In this document: in pieces, positions 13,190 to 33,700 of the stretch
Layout of the letters: every line of letters starts with the position of its first letter
Numbering within the stretch: position 1 is the first letter of the stretch
Source of the DNA: Ianthella basta
Lineage: Eukaryota; Porifera; Demospongiae; Verongiida; Ianthellidae
Reading direction: 5' to 3'
Length of the DNA: 64,000 nucleotides
NCBI GenBank assembly: GCA_964019415.1
Contig: OZ025884.1
Coordinates: 5,563,233-5,627,232, forward strand
Made by a program: the position numbers and the translations under genes
Notes under the pieces: generated by a model
Told to the model about the DNA's origin: nothing
Seen by the model: the letters and a program-made list of their open reading frames with translations, nothing else
The model's database searches: none

Positions 13190-16100
13190 GGTTAGTTGAA
13201 AAACTTGCTACAAGATAATCAACTGTCAAATTACCTAGTTCACAACTGAAAAGTGAGGCAAGCAATCATGTTACTGAAGCAGCCACACGTTTGTACAGCG
13301 TGTTGGTGAAAAAGTTACCATACTAAGGGTACACATATGGATGTGGTACGGGTACGAAAGTGGACGTAATTGATGCTACGTGTAGTGTGGATAATGGTTG
13401 AGCTACAGGCGTAGTAAAGCTACGTACAGGCTGTAGTATGGGGTGCGACAGAAGTGCTAACTGTTCATGCATTCCTGACGTAAAGCGAGCCTCAAATGGT
13501 CTGCAAAAGAGAGTCCCTGTTTCTTCATATTGTCGGATAAACTTTGTGATGCTGACTGTAAGGGCTCTGTGTCCTTCTTCAGTCCACCAGCGGGCAATTT
13601 CTGAGTAGCTATTCCCCACACCTCAGTAGTAGAAAGCTCTCCGCTTGTCCTAATCTGAAACACAATCATAGCTGACTCCATAGATCAGGTGACAGAAACC
13701 AGGAAACAAGCGCAACGCAGGTAAGAATAACACTTGCAACAATGCCAGGAACAAATTCAGAGAGCTAGCCAATCACTTTTTCTCCTTTGTGACAAGGATC
13801 AAAGGGCTAAGTAATCGTTTCTGTAATCGACACCTTCGAACTGTAGTAATTCCTTATGGGCGTGCGTTTCTACTTCGGGTTACATACGGGTGTACGTACA
13901 ACTACATACAGGTCGTGTTACGGGCATGCGTACGCCTGTAGCCGGTAACATTTTCTTCAGCGTACCATATATAGCCTACCACATAAAACTACCAATGCCA
14001 CACAATGCAAATTGTAGTATTCATGATCATGTCATGGTGAGGACAAAATGGCCGCTTACCCTAACCAAGCCAACATGTTCATTACACATCTACACCCACA
14101 CACAACACCATGCCCACCTCCCCACAAACAACACACACTCCTGCCATATCTTTAGCAAACCACACAACACATGTCATATTAGTCAACATTGTATCCAATT
14201 CGTTCATCATCACACCCTAAACCCTGCCAAAAAAGCAAACATTACAACAATTCGAAACAGAAGCCTTTCAAGCAACCACCTATGTTCCTTTGTTCCTAAT
14301 CACTCTTCCATACAGATGACAGGAATTTCCCCTTCTTCCCAGAGATATGGTACACATGGCAAACCACAAAGATCACATGGGCCAGTGATATCACATGACA
14401 TCACTCATGTGATCTCAAGTGGGCGGGCCAAGTTTACTAAATAAGGAAGCGTTATTTATGGATCAGGCCCATAACCTACTAATTGATATGCTGTTGCCAT
14501 GGCAGCACAACCACAGCTATTGTCAGTGGTGACACATGGCAGAGCCACCACCCGGTAGACTGCACTATGCACACACGCACGCGTGTTGCATCACACATCT
14601 ACCATGGATGGAACTACTATCCCACAACATCCAGTGGTCCATTGCCGGGCTCTCCGTTGAGGAAACTACCAACACCCACTCCACAGAGTGAGCACCATTC
14701 ACCGCACTCACCCGCACCGTGTACAATGCCACAATCACTTGTCCGCAGGTGTGTTGGTACATCTGTCCCATTACATGCATCCATGCTTTGTGGGCTTGTA
14801 ACACAGTACTTCATTGTACTATTCACATATAGCATAACCCGTGTATACACACCATCAACCTCACATACAAACAGTGTGTGAGTTTGCAGTGATTTTTGCT
14901 TATTGTCAGATGCTGTGGTGCAGGCTATACAGGGACTTACACTGTGCTGAGTGAGACTCGCACAGGACGATTCTTTGGATGGCACAGCTATTCAAATGCC
15001 TGTTATGCATTATTTTATACAAATTTGTACATTAGGGTACACATACGTACATACACATACGTACACAATTGCACACATCTACACATGCCAACACATGCCA
15101 ACACACACACACACACACACGCGCGCACACACACGCACGCATGCACGCACGCACACACACCTCACTTCACCTGCTATAACAGAAATCAATACAGGTTCCA
15201 GGATCACACACACTCAATACCTACGTACATTCACCACCCAACATCCCCCACACACACTCCACACATACAAAACGCAATCACAAACATACATGAACATATA
15301 CACAAAGACACACATACACACAAAACTGTGCCAACTGCATACACCAACGCATTACATTAAAAAATACATACAACTCACTCAAACTTCACAAGAATAACCA
15401 GCATAGAGGCAAAGCAGCAAATCCAGCAGCTCACCTAGAGACAGCGGCAAATTCTCAGCTCCGTTCACCTCGACAAAATCTCAGGGGAGCACGCTACTCC
15501 TGATTTTCCCGCCACTTGTACGCAGAAAGTTATGTCACTTCGAACAGTCGGGTGTAGAGACCTGTACGGACAGTGACAAGGCGCGAAAAACGTTAAATAC
15601 ATGCAAAACTAGCAGTAACTGACCATCTCAAGTCCGTTACCAAACTGAAGCACATCTACATCATTTATTTCCTTCGCTTACACCAAAGCCCCCAAGAAAA
15701 GCAACTTTAGATGCCATTCGGTTGATCTTGTGGTTTTTCAGCCATTTTCCTACATTTTGCGACACAGCCTCCTGTCCACTGTCAGTGTATACCCCAAAAG
15801 GCCAAACAGGCCCTTCTTTATGTACATAAAAGGCAGTTAATCCGCTCCTTGTCCCTTACCTACCTAGACTTGTCTTCTTCTATATACCACAATTCCTGTG
15901 CCTCCCTTGTATTATCAACTCCACCCACAACATGTTGTGTGTTGATGGCAGGGGTGGGAATTACTCCCATCATTTATATGGCTTTTATTCAGTTCCTGTG
16001 TAATACAATGAGTGACCAATCAGAATTGAGAATGACTTATGTGTCACATGGCTTCCTTATAAGGACTTTACACTTAAATTCAATATGCTTAACCACACCC

Positions 16101-16595
16101 ACTGATGTACTGCATCTTTGTGATGCTATTACATACGCCAAAGAAAAGGCGTCATATGTACACATAAAAATGACAGAACAGTGTATTGACATAGCATATT
16201 AGGCAGCCATTTTAAAATTAATGTTATTCATAGCACAATTGAAGCCATAAAAGAGGCTTGAACAGGGTGCCTGGGTGTGATACATTGGACATTGAGTGAG
16301 GTGATGGTACAACATGATGGGATGCATAAGGTAACCGAGTAACACATGTCACCTGGTACAGACAGTTGAAACATGCGTGGCTAATTACAAAAATAATGTA
16401 AATGGTGATTTTCCAGGAACTAACATGATAGCGCCAAAGAGAACACAAATGAAGACTGAGTGTCATTATTCATAAGACATGCAATATTCTGTACACATAC
16501 ATGGATGTGAGTGCTCTGACTACCATATCTGGTCATGTGCATTACACACTCTCAAAGTGCTCATGTATATTGGGTACGATTTGTCATTCGCAGTT
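13190..16595. other. Long stretch without a supported gene
   Basis: Contains the Tc1-like relic (13440-13680), GTA/TAC-rich sequence near 13320-13450 and 13860-13960 that may be its decayed ends, and CA-rich low-complexity DNA at 15030-15380. On the minus strand a candidate 5' untranslated exon of the GATAD2-like gene ends near 15450 with CTAG followed by GTGAGCT. Open frames at 13890-14444 and 14483-14881 have no recognisable domain and biased composition, so they are not called. Confidence 0.5.
13440..13680 (-). mobile_element. Tc1-like transposase N-terminal fragment
   Basis: In one minus-strand frame the translation reads SYSEIARWW, TEEGHRALTVS and FIRQYEETGTL. This is the helix-turn-helix pattern (SxxEIAxxL...VSxFIxxYxETGS) of Tc1/mariner-type transposases. 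No DDE catalytic part follows. It is a short relic upstream of the GATAD2-like gene. Confidence 0.5.
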
Positions 16596-25717
<9,122 letters not shown>

Positions 25718-26109
25718 CACCCTAGGTCGCCTGGAGGGTGAAGCAAGTGGCTGTAGCTACATCTCAATACATTGTGCTTATGCTAGTCTGAGACTAGCAC
25801 GTTACTACACGGTACAACCACACCACATGGTAGACTGTGTAGTATATGGATAAGTCCTAGCGAGAGGACACTCGGGCGAGCACAGACCAGCGCACTGACC
25901 CACAAACTACTTTAAACATAGGACAAAATGCCCACTCCAAACGGGGCTCCGGCAAAGTGCCGAACGAATAAAGATTAGAGATTACAACCCTGTTCATTGT
26001 GGTGACTCACTGCGGTTCTTCCACCTGTTTCAGTTCGGTATGGGGTTCACCCTTCCGATGACCCAGCCACAGGTTTAGCCCTCATTCTAAGGTCACGCCC
26101 ACTAGAAAA
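25718..26109. promoter_or_regulatory. Divergent MAU2/frataxin promoter
   Basis: The two start codons point away from each other 392 bases apart. The 19-base perfect palindrome TGCTAGTCTGAGACTAGCA sits near 25782, possibly a minimal relic of the TAGTCTC MITE family. No TATA box is seen. Shared promoter function is inferred from spacing. Confidence 0.55.
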
Positions 26110-29100
26110 ATGGCCGCCGTGAGTTGGTTGTTCCGTGCTGCACTTTCCTACTCCATGAAGTGCAGAATGACGAGGAGTGTATTAGGGATACATCTGTCAA
26201 ATTCTAGCATAGGAAGGCGTTCTGTAGCTTGCCCCACATGTGCACTCTCCTGCGTCGGTATTCCTACCATTGGAGCGAGGAAGCATCCGTTGACCGTCCC
26301 ATCGGCAGATCTGGGTCGGCTGCTACACGACGATAAGAATGCGATCACGTGAGCTTATTCTGTGTGTGTGTGTGTGCGTGCGAGCATGGCTGTGCGACAT
26401 TCTAGTGCAGCAACTACTGAATCGCGAGTACTGCTCTGTTTCTGGCTGAGTGTTGCTCTGTGTTCAAATTTGAGGTAGTCCATGTACCTACCAGTCCTTT
26501 AAAGTCTTTTCAGAGTAGAGCTAAGTAGGTTACAGTGGAGGTCTACATGGTACCAGGATTGGGGGACTCTTTTTGACCAACCTCTCTAGTATTGTAATAG
26601 CCTTTCAATGTTTGTAGCAGTAAGCTTCACACTAATACTGTAGAGGCTCATGGATGAATGGGTAAGACTTATTCGAGCAAATCATGCTACGGAAAGCTGC
26701 AAGTTCAGGAGTCTCAACCGAAAGGGTCTTTGTTGGCTGAATGAGTCAGGTGCCGAAGACCATAGAGGTCGAAATGGCCTGAACTTGCACCCTTCTGTTC
26801 CGTGATTTACTCTAAGAAGTCTTCCCTGTTCAGCTCTTAGACACTCATCAATCAATCAATCTGTACGAACACATCCCCAAAACTGGGGATTGTTCTTACA
26901 GTAAGAATGCTAATATTGCTATGAGGGTCTCAAAGTATAGTTCATGATAAGTACTTTTATGGCATGGTTCTATAATCAGACTTTAGAAATCGTATTATTC
27001 TGGGTCTTCCTCTGGGTCTCCTTCCCTCCACCTGCGCTCTCATCACCTTTTCGACTATACTGCTCTGGTTCTCCAACACTCTGCCTTTCCATCCTTCTCT
27101 CCTCCTCTTCACCTGTGCCACCACTGCTTCCTGCTTCAATTATTTCCTTATCTCTTCATTTCTTACACAATCTAATCTGGTCACTCCTACCACTCCCCTC
27201 AAAACTTTTATTTCCATTGCCTGCACTCTTGATTTATCTCTCTCCTTCACAACCCATGCCTCACAACCATACACTAAGGTAGGTACCACAACCGCATTAT
27301 ACACTCTCAACTTGGCCTCTTTACTAAGCTCTTTGTTCCCAAGAACTGGTTCTCTCAATGCCCCTACTGTTGTAGCTGCCATGCCAATCCTCCGCTCCAG
27401 TTCGCTCTCCATCCTGCCATTCTCACTCAGCCTCATCCCTAGATACACCGGCTCTGCTGGCTGCCGTTGCCACTTGCTGCCTGTTGTTTAGCGCTACGTT
27501 GGGATTCATGTCCTGATTGACAACCTGCCAGGGAGATTGGCTTTCGGCTTTGCCTGGAGATGAGGAGAGTGGGGACTGATTACTTTAGAATAGGGGCATG
27601 GAATGTTTGATCTTTGAGGCACAAAGAATTGGAGTTGACAGAAGAAATGAAGAAATATCGGTTAGAGGTACTGGGTCTGAGCGAAACACAGCTTTTAGAC
27701 TAGTTTGCAAAATGCAGAGGCGGGGGAACATGACACGGTTTAGGGGGGGGAGGGGGGGACTATTAGTTAGTCAGGCCTATAACCACTGTTCTCTATCTAG
27801 ATTGTTGGGGGGATTCATCCCCTCAGCCCTATAGATTCTGCTGCCTATTAAATGTAGGCTGAAGCCAGAACCTGCAACAGTAAATTCCCCAGGTAAGGTT
27901 TGTGCAGTACATTTTGTCTTTCTTCTCTGTTGGCTCAGTGTGTTGGATGACCTACAGTACCACAAGCTAGCAGATGAGACCCTTGAAGAACTGGGGCAGT
28001 TCATTGAAGACCTCGGTGACACAGGGCTGTGCCCTTCTGACTATGATGTCTCACTGGCTGTGAGCTTATGCATATTTCGTGCAGGTATAGCAGTGCGCAT
28101 GCAGGGTATATGTATGTATGCATGTCTGTGCCTTCTCATTGTTGCTTGTGTGTTCTGTTGTGAGTTCGAGTCCTGATTGTACCCAGCCATTTTCTTTCGA
28201 CTGTGTGTGGCTGTCAACGCATTATCTCTGACCTCTCATGGTGTCCAATGGCTCAGAGCCCAAGTACTACATGAATACTACATTGAGGCATTCTTACTCG
28301 ATGGCCAACTGGGTTCTTTGCACCTGCTCCTGCTGTAAAGATCCCCGACTGTGATGTCTTTATTGGTACTGGGCCAGTCAAGTGGTGGTCAGCATGGCTA
28401 AGGCTGCAGTAAACCCATAGAGGGCTCAATAATGGTGTTTGCATAAGTAGCCTCGTGCCCATTTTCTTTTCCAGAGGACTAGAAACAGCAGAAGAGGTTC
28501 GGGAGTCAGATTACACAAGTGGAGCAAGTGAAACTTTGCCAACTACTAGCGATTCCTTGAGTAGTTGGAGTATACGTAGGTATAGCTAGGTGAAGCTACC
28601 ACAATGGGTAGTCTCCCTTCCAGACCCTATATCATGGAGAAATAGGGTCTGGTGACTTTCGCCACATACTCATGGCATGTTGGAATGCAATTATAGTGTG
28701 ACGTCATGACACCACTGTATGTGATTGCAGAATAGGGGAAATAGGGGCTGCCGTGCGAGACTACACAATGGCATGCGTGATTCTACTGAGTGAGCACTTT
28801 TTGCATTTTTACAAGTTAATATATGCTGAGACTCAAAACCTTTGTAGGATTTTAACCCCCAAAGCCCCATAGCACTTATGTAAGTCCTTGTATCCGCAGT
28901 GTTGCTTATTGTTGTGCAATCCCAGATTACAATTGTGCAATGCCCAATAGCATGGAGAATGGGATGTGTTCACGAGCTAATGTGTTATGCTGCCGATAGA
29001 TTCTGCAATAGTTTACAACGTACTACTATCAATAATTGTTATTATATGCAGTGGAAAGAGACAAGTGTGTATAAACTGTGAGTGTGAGCTGTGCTACACC

Positions 29101-30304
29101 AATGGCATGCATCCCATGAATGAGGTCGAGAGAGTTGTTGTGAAGCCATCACGTGCATATGACATAGAAGGACAATTTAGTGAGACATATTGACTTCAAG
29201 GGTCTTCCTTAGTCACAACACTTCAGTTTGTGAATGACGAAGACCCTTGAGATCTAAACATCTCACTAATTTGCCCTTCTTTGCTACGTGAGAGCTCAAT
29301 AGCAAACCCATTTCTGTTTAATGCTGTAGCATGTGCCTCTACCAGATCAGTGGCATAATAATCTTCCAGTGCATGTCCTCCTGATGTAGTATGAGAGTAT
29401 TGTGTGTCAGCAAGTGCACATGACAGTTGATTAAGCTATCCCCAAATGCCAGGGCACGCTGATGCTGTGGATGCTGTTCATTTGTCGATTGTCAGATTTG
29501 TTGACGCTAACGAACCATATTACAGCTTCTTTTAATAACAATTCACTATTAAAGATCGAAATAGCTTATTTTTGCTGATGTGTTGAGTTGCTGATGTGAT
29601 ATGCTTCATTGATGAATCATCTTCACTAGCCGAATATGTTGTGTGTGTGCTGCCTATCATATGTGTTGTTGATGGTGCCTCTCTCTTTGCTGAAAAGAAT
29701 GGTGTCCTCACGATTAATGTTGGAGGAGAACTTGGCACTTATGTCATCAACAAGCAGAGTCCTAACAAGCAGATATGGCTGTCATCTCCAAAGAGGTGAG
29801 GGGAACTGTAAGTTACAGATATATAGTTTACGTTGATGTGGTAGTCACTGAAGGCCAAGTGGCAGACAGATCCAACCACTGCCAAACAGTATGGATGGTC
29901 CCTGTACACAATACGTATAGCTACACTCTGGCACCCACACCATATTCTGTACCGAGTGTATTTATCAGTTTTATGTGTAGAAAGGAATTTCACTACTACT
30001 TTTGTACACAGCTATTGTTAGTCAAGGTCTTCCTGGTCTATGTATTTTTTGGCAGCAGCTGTTGCTGTTGGCCATATATGGTATTGTATTTACACTGTGC
30101 ATGTATGAGAGGATGTCTCGTTCTGTACTTTGCAGTGGTCCAAAGCGGTATGATGTGATCAAGGGACGATGGAGGTACTCTCATGATGGCAGTGCACTGC
30201 ACGACTTGCTCAGCAGCGAATTTTCAGAACTCCTAGATAGCACAGTTGACCTGTCTGACTTAACGTATTCTCACATTATCAATGATGGTGAATCATGGTC
30301 CTAG
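26110..30304 (+). CDS. FXN: Frataxin, complete four-exon gene
   Basis: Exons 26110-26348, 27939-28059, 29698-29795 and 30136-30304 join in frame to 208 residues (human 210). The N-terminus is rich in Arg/Ser without acids for the first 65 residues, a typical mitochondrial targeting sequence. The mature domain starts with an acidic helix ([18 protein letters not shown]), continues with [15 protein letters not shown], then [19 protein letters not shown] and LSSP, the most conserved frataxin block, and ends with [19 protein letters not shown]. Frataxin acts in the matrix as allosteric activator of the NFS1-ISD11-ISCU iron-sulfur cluster assembly complex. Intron 1 contains a LINE insertion absent from the duplicated copy at 42030-44275. 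Intron 2 holds a MITE at 28608-28764. The gene is the left part of the tandem unit that also carries receptor 1. Confidence 0.95.
26843..27688 (-). mobile_element. 5'-inverted LINE fragment in frataxin intron 1
   Basis: On the minus strand 27450-26957 encodes the end of a non-LTR reverse transcriptase region ([19 protein letters not shown], a typical block) and a basic RRPRGRPR tail, followed near 26845 by a short (GATT)n tail. On the plus strand 27570-27688 encodes the endonuclease start ([25 protein letters not shown]). The two parts are in opposite orientation, as twin priming produces. CAGCTCTTAGAC at 26831 and CAGCTTTTAGAC at 27689 flank the element as a 12-bp target-site duplication. 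The paralogous unit has a single CAGCTTTTAGAC at 42773, the empty site. Both coding parts are fragmentary. Confidence 0.85.
28608..28764. mobile_element. TAGTCTC-type MITE in frataxin intron 2
   Basis: Termini GTAGTCTC and GAGACTAC are inverted, and ACAATGG is found directly outside both ends. Just inside the left end is an 11-base internal hairpin CCAGACCCTAT/ATAGGGTCTGG. It is about 157 bp with no coding capacity and probably hAT-like. Confidence 0.7.
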
Positions 30305-30757
30305 CAATGGCGACAGCTCGGCTAGCTCCAATGAAAGATTCAGAATTTTTGTATGTGTTGTTTGCTGTGCCTCACCTGGTGTTTGTCCAACGCACTTTGC
30401 CCTCATGGTTAAATAGCATGCATGACAACAACTCCATACAGTATGTATGTGCATATGTAGGCTCATGATTATGGCCTGGGACGGGCTCTAGATCTGGCCA
30501 TCACGTTAGGGCAGAGGGGATTATTGATCCATGCATGCATGCCTGGAGACATCATAATGAGGACGAAGCCATTACATTATCCCACTTGCTTATTACGCCT
30601 GACTGCATCGCTAGCATTTGGTGTAAACAGCTCTACGAGCGCGTTCGTAAGCTGGATTAGTATGGCTTCGCTTGTTTGCAAGGTTGCGCGGTATATAAAG
30701 AACTAGCAGCTGCTGGTGGAGAGAATATACTTCGATCTGCAGCTAAACGTATCCGAG
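30305..30757 (+). promoter_or_regulatory. Receptor 1 promoter region with TATA box
   Basis: The interval between frataxin's stop and the receptor start. A TATATAAAG box lies at 30692-30700, 66 bases before the ATG. The same box at nearly the same distance (45186-45194, 68 bases) precedes receptor 2, so it is conserved between copies. The transcription start is expected about 30 bases downstream. Confidence 0.7.
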
Positions 30758-33700
30758 ATGTCCAAGTGCAGAAGAGCCGTGCTGTTTCTTATGTTAGTCT
30801 CTCTCTCCTCCCTCGTCGCCGCCTCGGAGTGCGGCAGTGACGAGAGGGTGGTCCTCCCGATCGGACTGTTCTCCAGCAGCGACGTGCTACGGACGTCCGA
30901 CGCTATCCCCGCTGCAGAACTAGCCATTCAGCAGATCAACGAAGACAGGAGATACCTTCCAGGGTACTGTCTTAAAGGAGTGGTCTATGACAGCAATGTA
31001 AGCAGCTATATGGCAATTCATGGCGCAATGGGTTTAGCCTATTATTGCTGTGCACAGCTAGTTGGATTCCGCTAAGCTATGTTACAGTATACTTGCATGG
31101 TTTAGTTCGTATTGCATGATAAATATCTAAAGAGCTTGATGCTTATGTTGATGGCCCATGTGCAAATTTCTTTCTAACACTGCAGTGCACAACTGACAAC
31201 GCAATTGATGACACCTTCAAGCACATTCTAAAAACCACTTCTGTTAAGCAGGAGTTGAATGGAACAGTGGCTCCTCCACTTATTATCATTGGAGGAGGCT
31301 GCCCAGAAAAGACAGAAACAATTGCTAAACTGTGCAAATTTCTGCATGCACTTGAGGCAAGTTAATTTCTCAACTGATTTGGCACTTAATTCTGTTTGCG
31401 CAATGTAGGCCAGTACATGCAGCATAGCATGCACTGACAAATGATAGCAAGCAGGTGCATTAATATAATGTACCTACCAATGTAAAGTGCATGGTAAGAT
31501 ATCATGCATGGTCAATAGTTTAGGCCATGCAATGTTGCATTAAAATTTTGCTCTTTTGCTATGCTGAGAATGTTCCGACTTGCACATAATATAATACATT
31601 ATAGCTACATGCATGTCCAGGTCTCCTATAGAACTGGGGAATTAATGTGGAGGAGTGTTCTGGGCCCTCTTCTTACCATACATGTGCATGCATTAATTCT
31701 TCTCTTCTCTGTTTTGCATGCAGTCCTTTGTCACAGTCTAGAATGCAAGTGCTAGACTGAGTGGTATCCTTCAATGTCTGTCCATGCAGATTGACTACAG
31801 TTTGTCAGAGTACACAGATAATGAGGATGCCTATCACATGATGCCATTGCTGACGTATACCAAATTTGCTCTTCACAACTTCATTGAATGGACTGGCGTG
31901 AAGCACTTCACTGAGTTCATAGAGGACTTGCCTGAATTCCATGGGTACCCACTGGGGAGACTGCCACATTTGGTATATACTTACATATTATCTTCCAGTA
32001 TTCCAAGTTCTGCATCTTGGCCAAATTACTGCTCAATAGGCCTACATACATGCCATCTCTAGCTGTTTAAATTTGTAAAATGATTGGCACAAATTCACTT
32101 GCATGAATATCAATTCTTGAATTGCCTCTGAACTCTGACCTCAATTATGCTGCACTATGTCATATTGAAGTTCAAACATGAGTTGTGATTTAATGATCAT
32201 GATGTTGACATTCTCTTTGCAAGCCAAGTCAAAATAGGCATTCCTGTTTAATTAATATTACCTCCATGTTTGGTCATAATGAGGAGGTATTTCCTCCCCC
32301 CCCCCCCCCCCCCCCCGTTGAGAATATACAACTGGAGACAATAATGAGAAGGTAGCTATCCCTTCCTCCCCACCTTCTGGTTGGGACAATACAGCTAAGT
32401 CAAGAGCAAGACTTTATTGCCTTTTGACAGTCTGTTGAGGCAACAATTACACTTGATATTGCAGCAATAATTCTAATAATTGTAGAGTAAAGTATTTTAT
32501 ATTCGTTGCCCATATTTTCAATTTCAGGACAGTGATGACACATGGAAGAGGCTTCTACTGTGTGATGTGAACAAGTGTCATGCAAGTGGAATTGAAAAAC
32601 ATTTGGTAAGCCACCTTTATAGGTTCGTGAGGCAGTGTTAGTGTTGGTGTACTGGTGGAGTGTACTACTACTGTGTGTGAGTGTACGTGTAGCATGTATC
32701 ATTAAGTATACAACTGTGCTGTGCCTAATTTGCATGTGCACAGCAAGGAAAAAGAGAATCAATTGCTTTGTCGTTCTATTCTATTTGCAGATGAATGCTT
32801 CCAAGACAGTGCTAGCACTTGAAGGGCATGCTGAGATTCTTCAGGACACTGCCTGCCAGGTACAACCAATGCGTGTGCTGTTCTATAATAAGGTTCTCAG
32901 GAGCTAAGGCATACATTCTGTAATTGATGTAAAGATGTATCTATGTATATAAGCTGCTTGGATTTGAACAGAGGCCAGGTTTCATTTAGAAGCTAGGTGT
33001 CACTGGAGCACTTTAATAGAGGTCAAGGTTCAAACCGAGGCTGCATGGCTTTGAATTGACGCCATGTATAAAATTCACACATTGGTAAAGGCAAATTGAT
33101 CTTGAACAAATGAATCTCCTGCACATGTGTCCTGGGGTAACTAGTTTAATGCAGTTCTACCTTGTTAGTAGTCCTGTGTCTGGCTGCCCTCAAGGGGTAG
33201 TGTTGTTGAGGTGCAGGTGTCCATTAGAAGCCATGGATGCACACGTGGGTAATCTTGGTTCATTACACCAATCATGGCTTCCAGTTTACATTGTACAATT
33301 AGTGCATTTGTCTGCTGGGCTTTGAGCAGAAGCCGAGAGCCATAATTGGACAATTGTGACTGAACTCTGAATAGAGAAAAGGCTTGAGTGACAGCTAGAG
33401 TGTTTGGGGGGTAGGAAGAGCTTTCCCTTGCCTCCAGCAGTAGATAGAACCTTGACAAGGTAGCTACGTATAAGTTACTAACCTCTCTGTACATCAAATG
33501 AAATTCCCATGCATATGTCAGTGTACATGTATTAATGACAATACCTCTCATTGTACAGGCTGTAAAACATGGTGCAGTGTACCCGCATAAGATGTGGTTC
33601 ATCTATGGGTTGGAGGGTGGAGAGTGGTGGGAGTGGGACGGTGTGAAAACCAACACCAACTGCAGTAAGGAGGACATGAAGCGCTTCCTGCACAAGGCCA

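Noticed and set aside
13890-14444. 184-codon plus-strand frame
   Set aside because: His/Thr/Pro-rich composition from CA-rich DNA, no recognised domain, no splice context.
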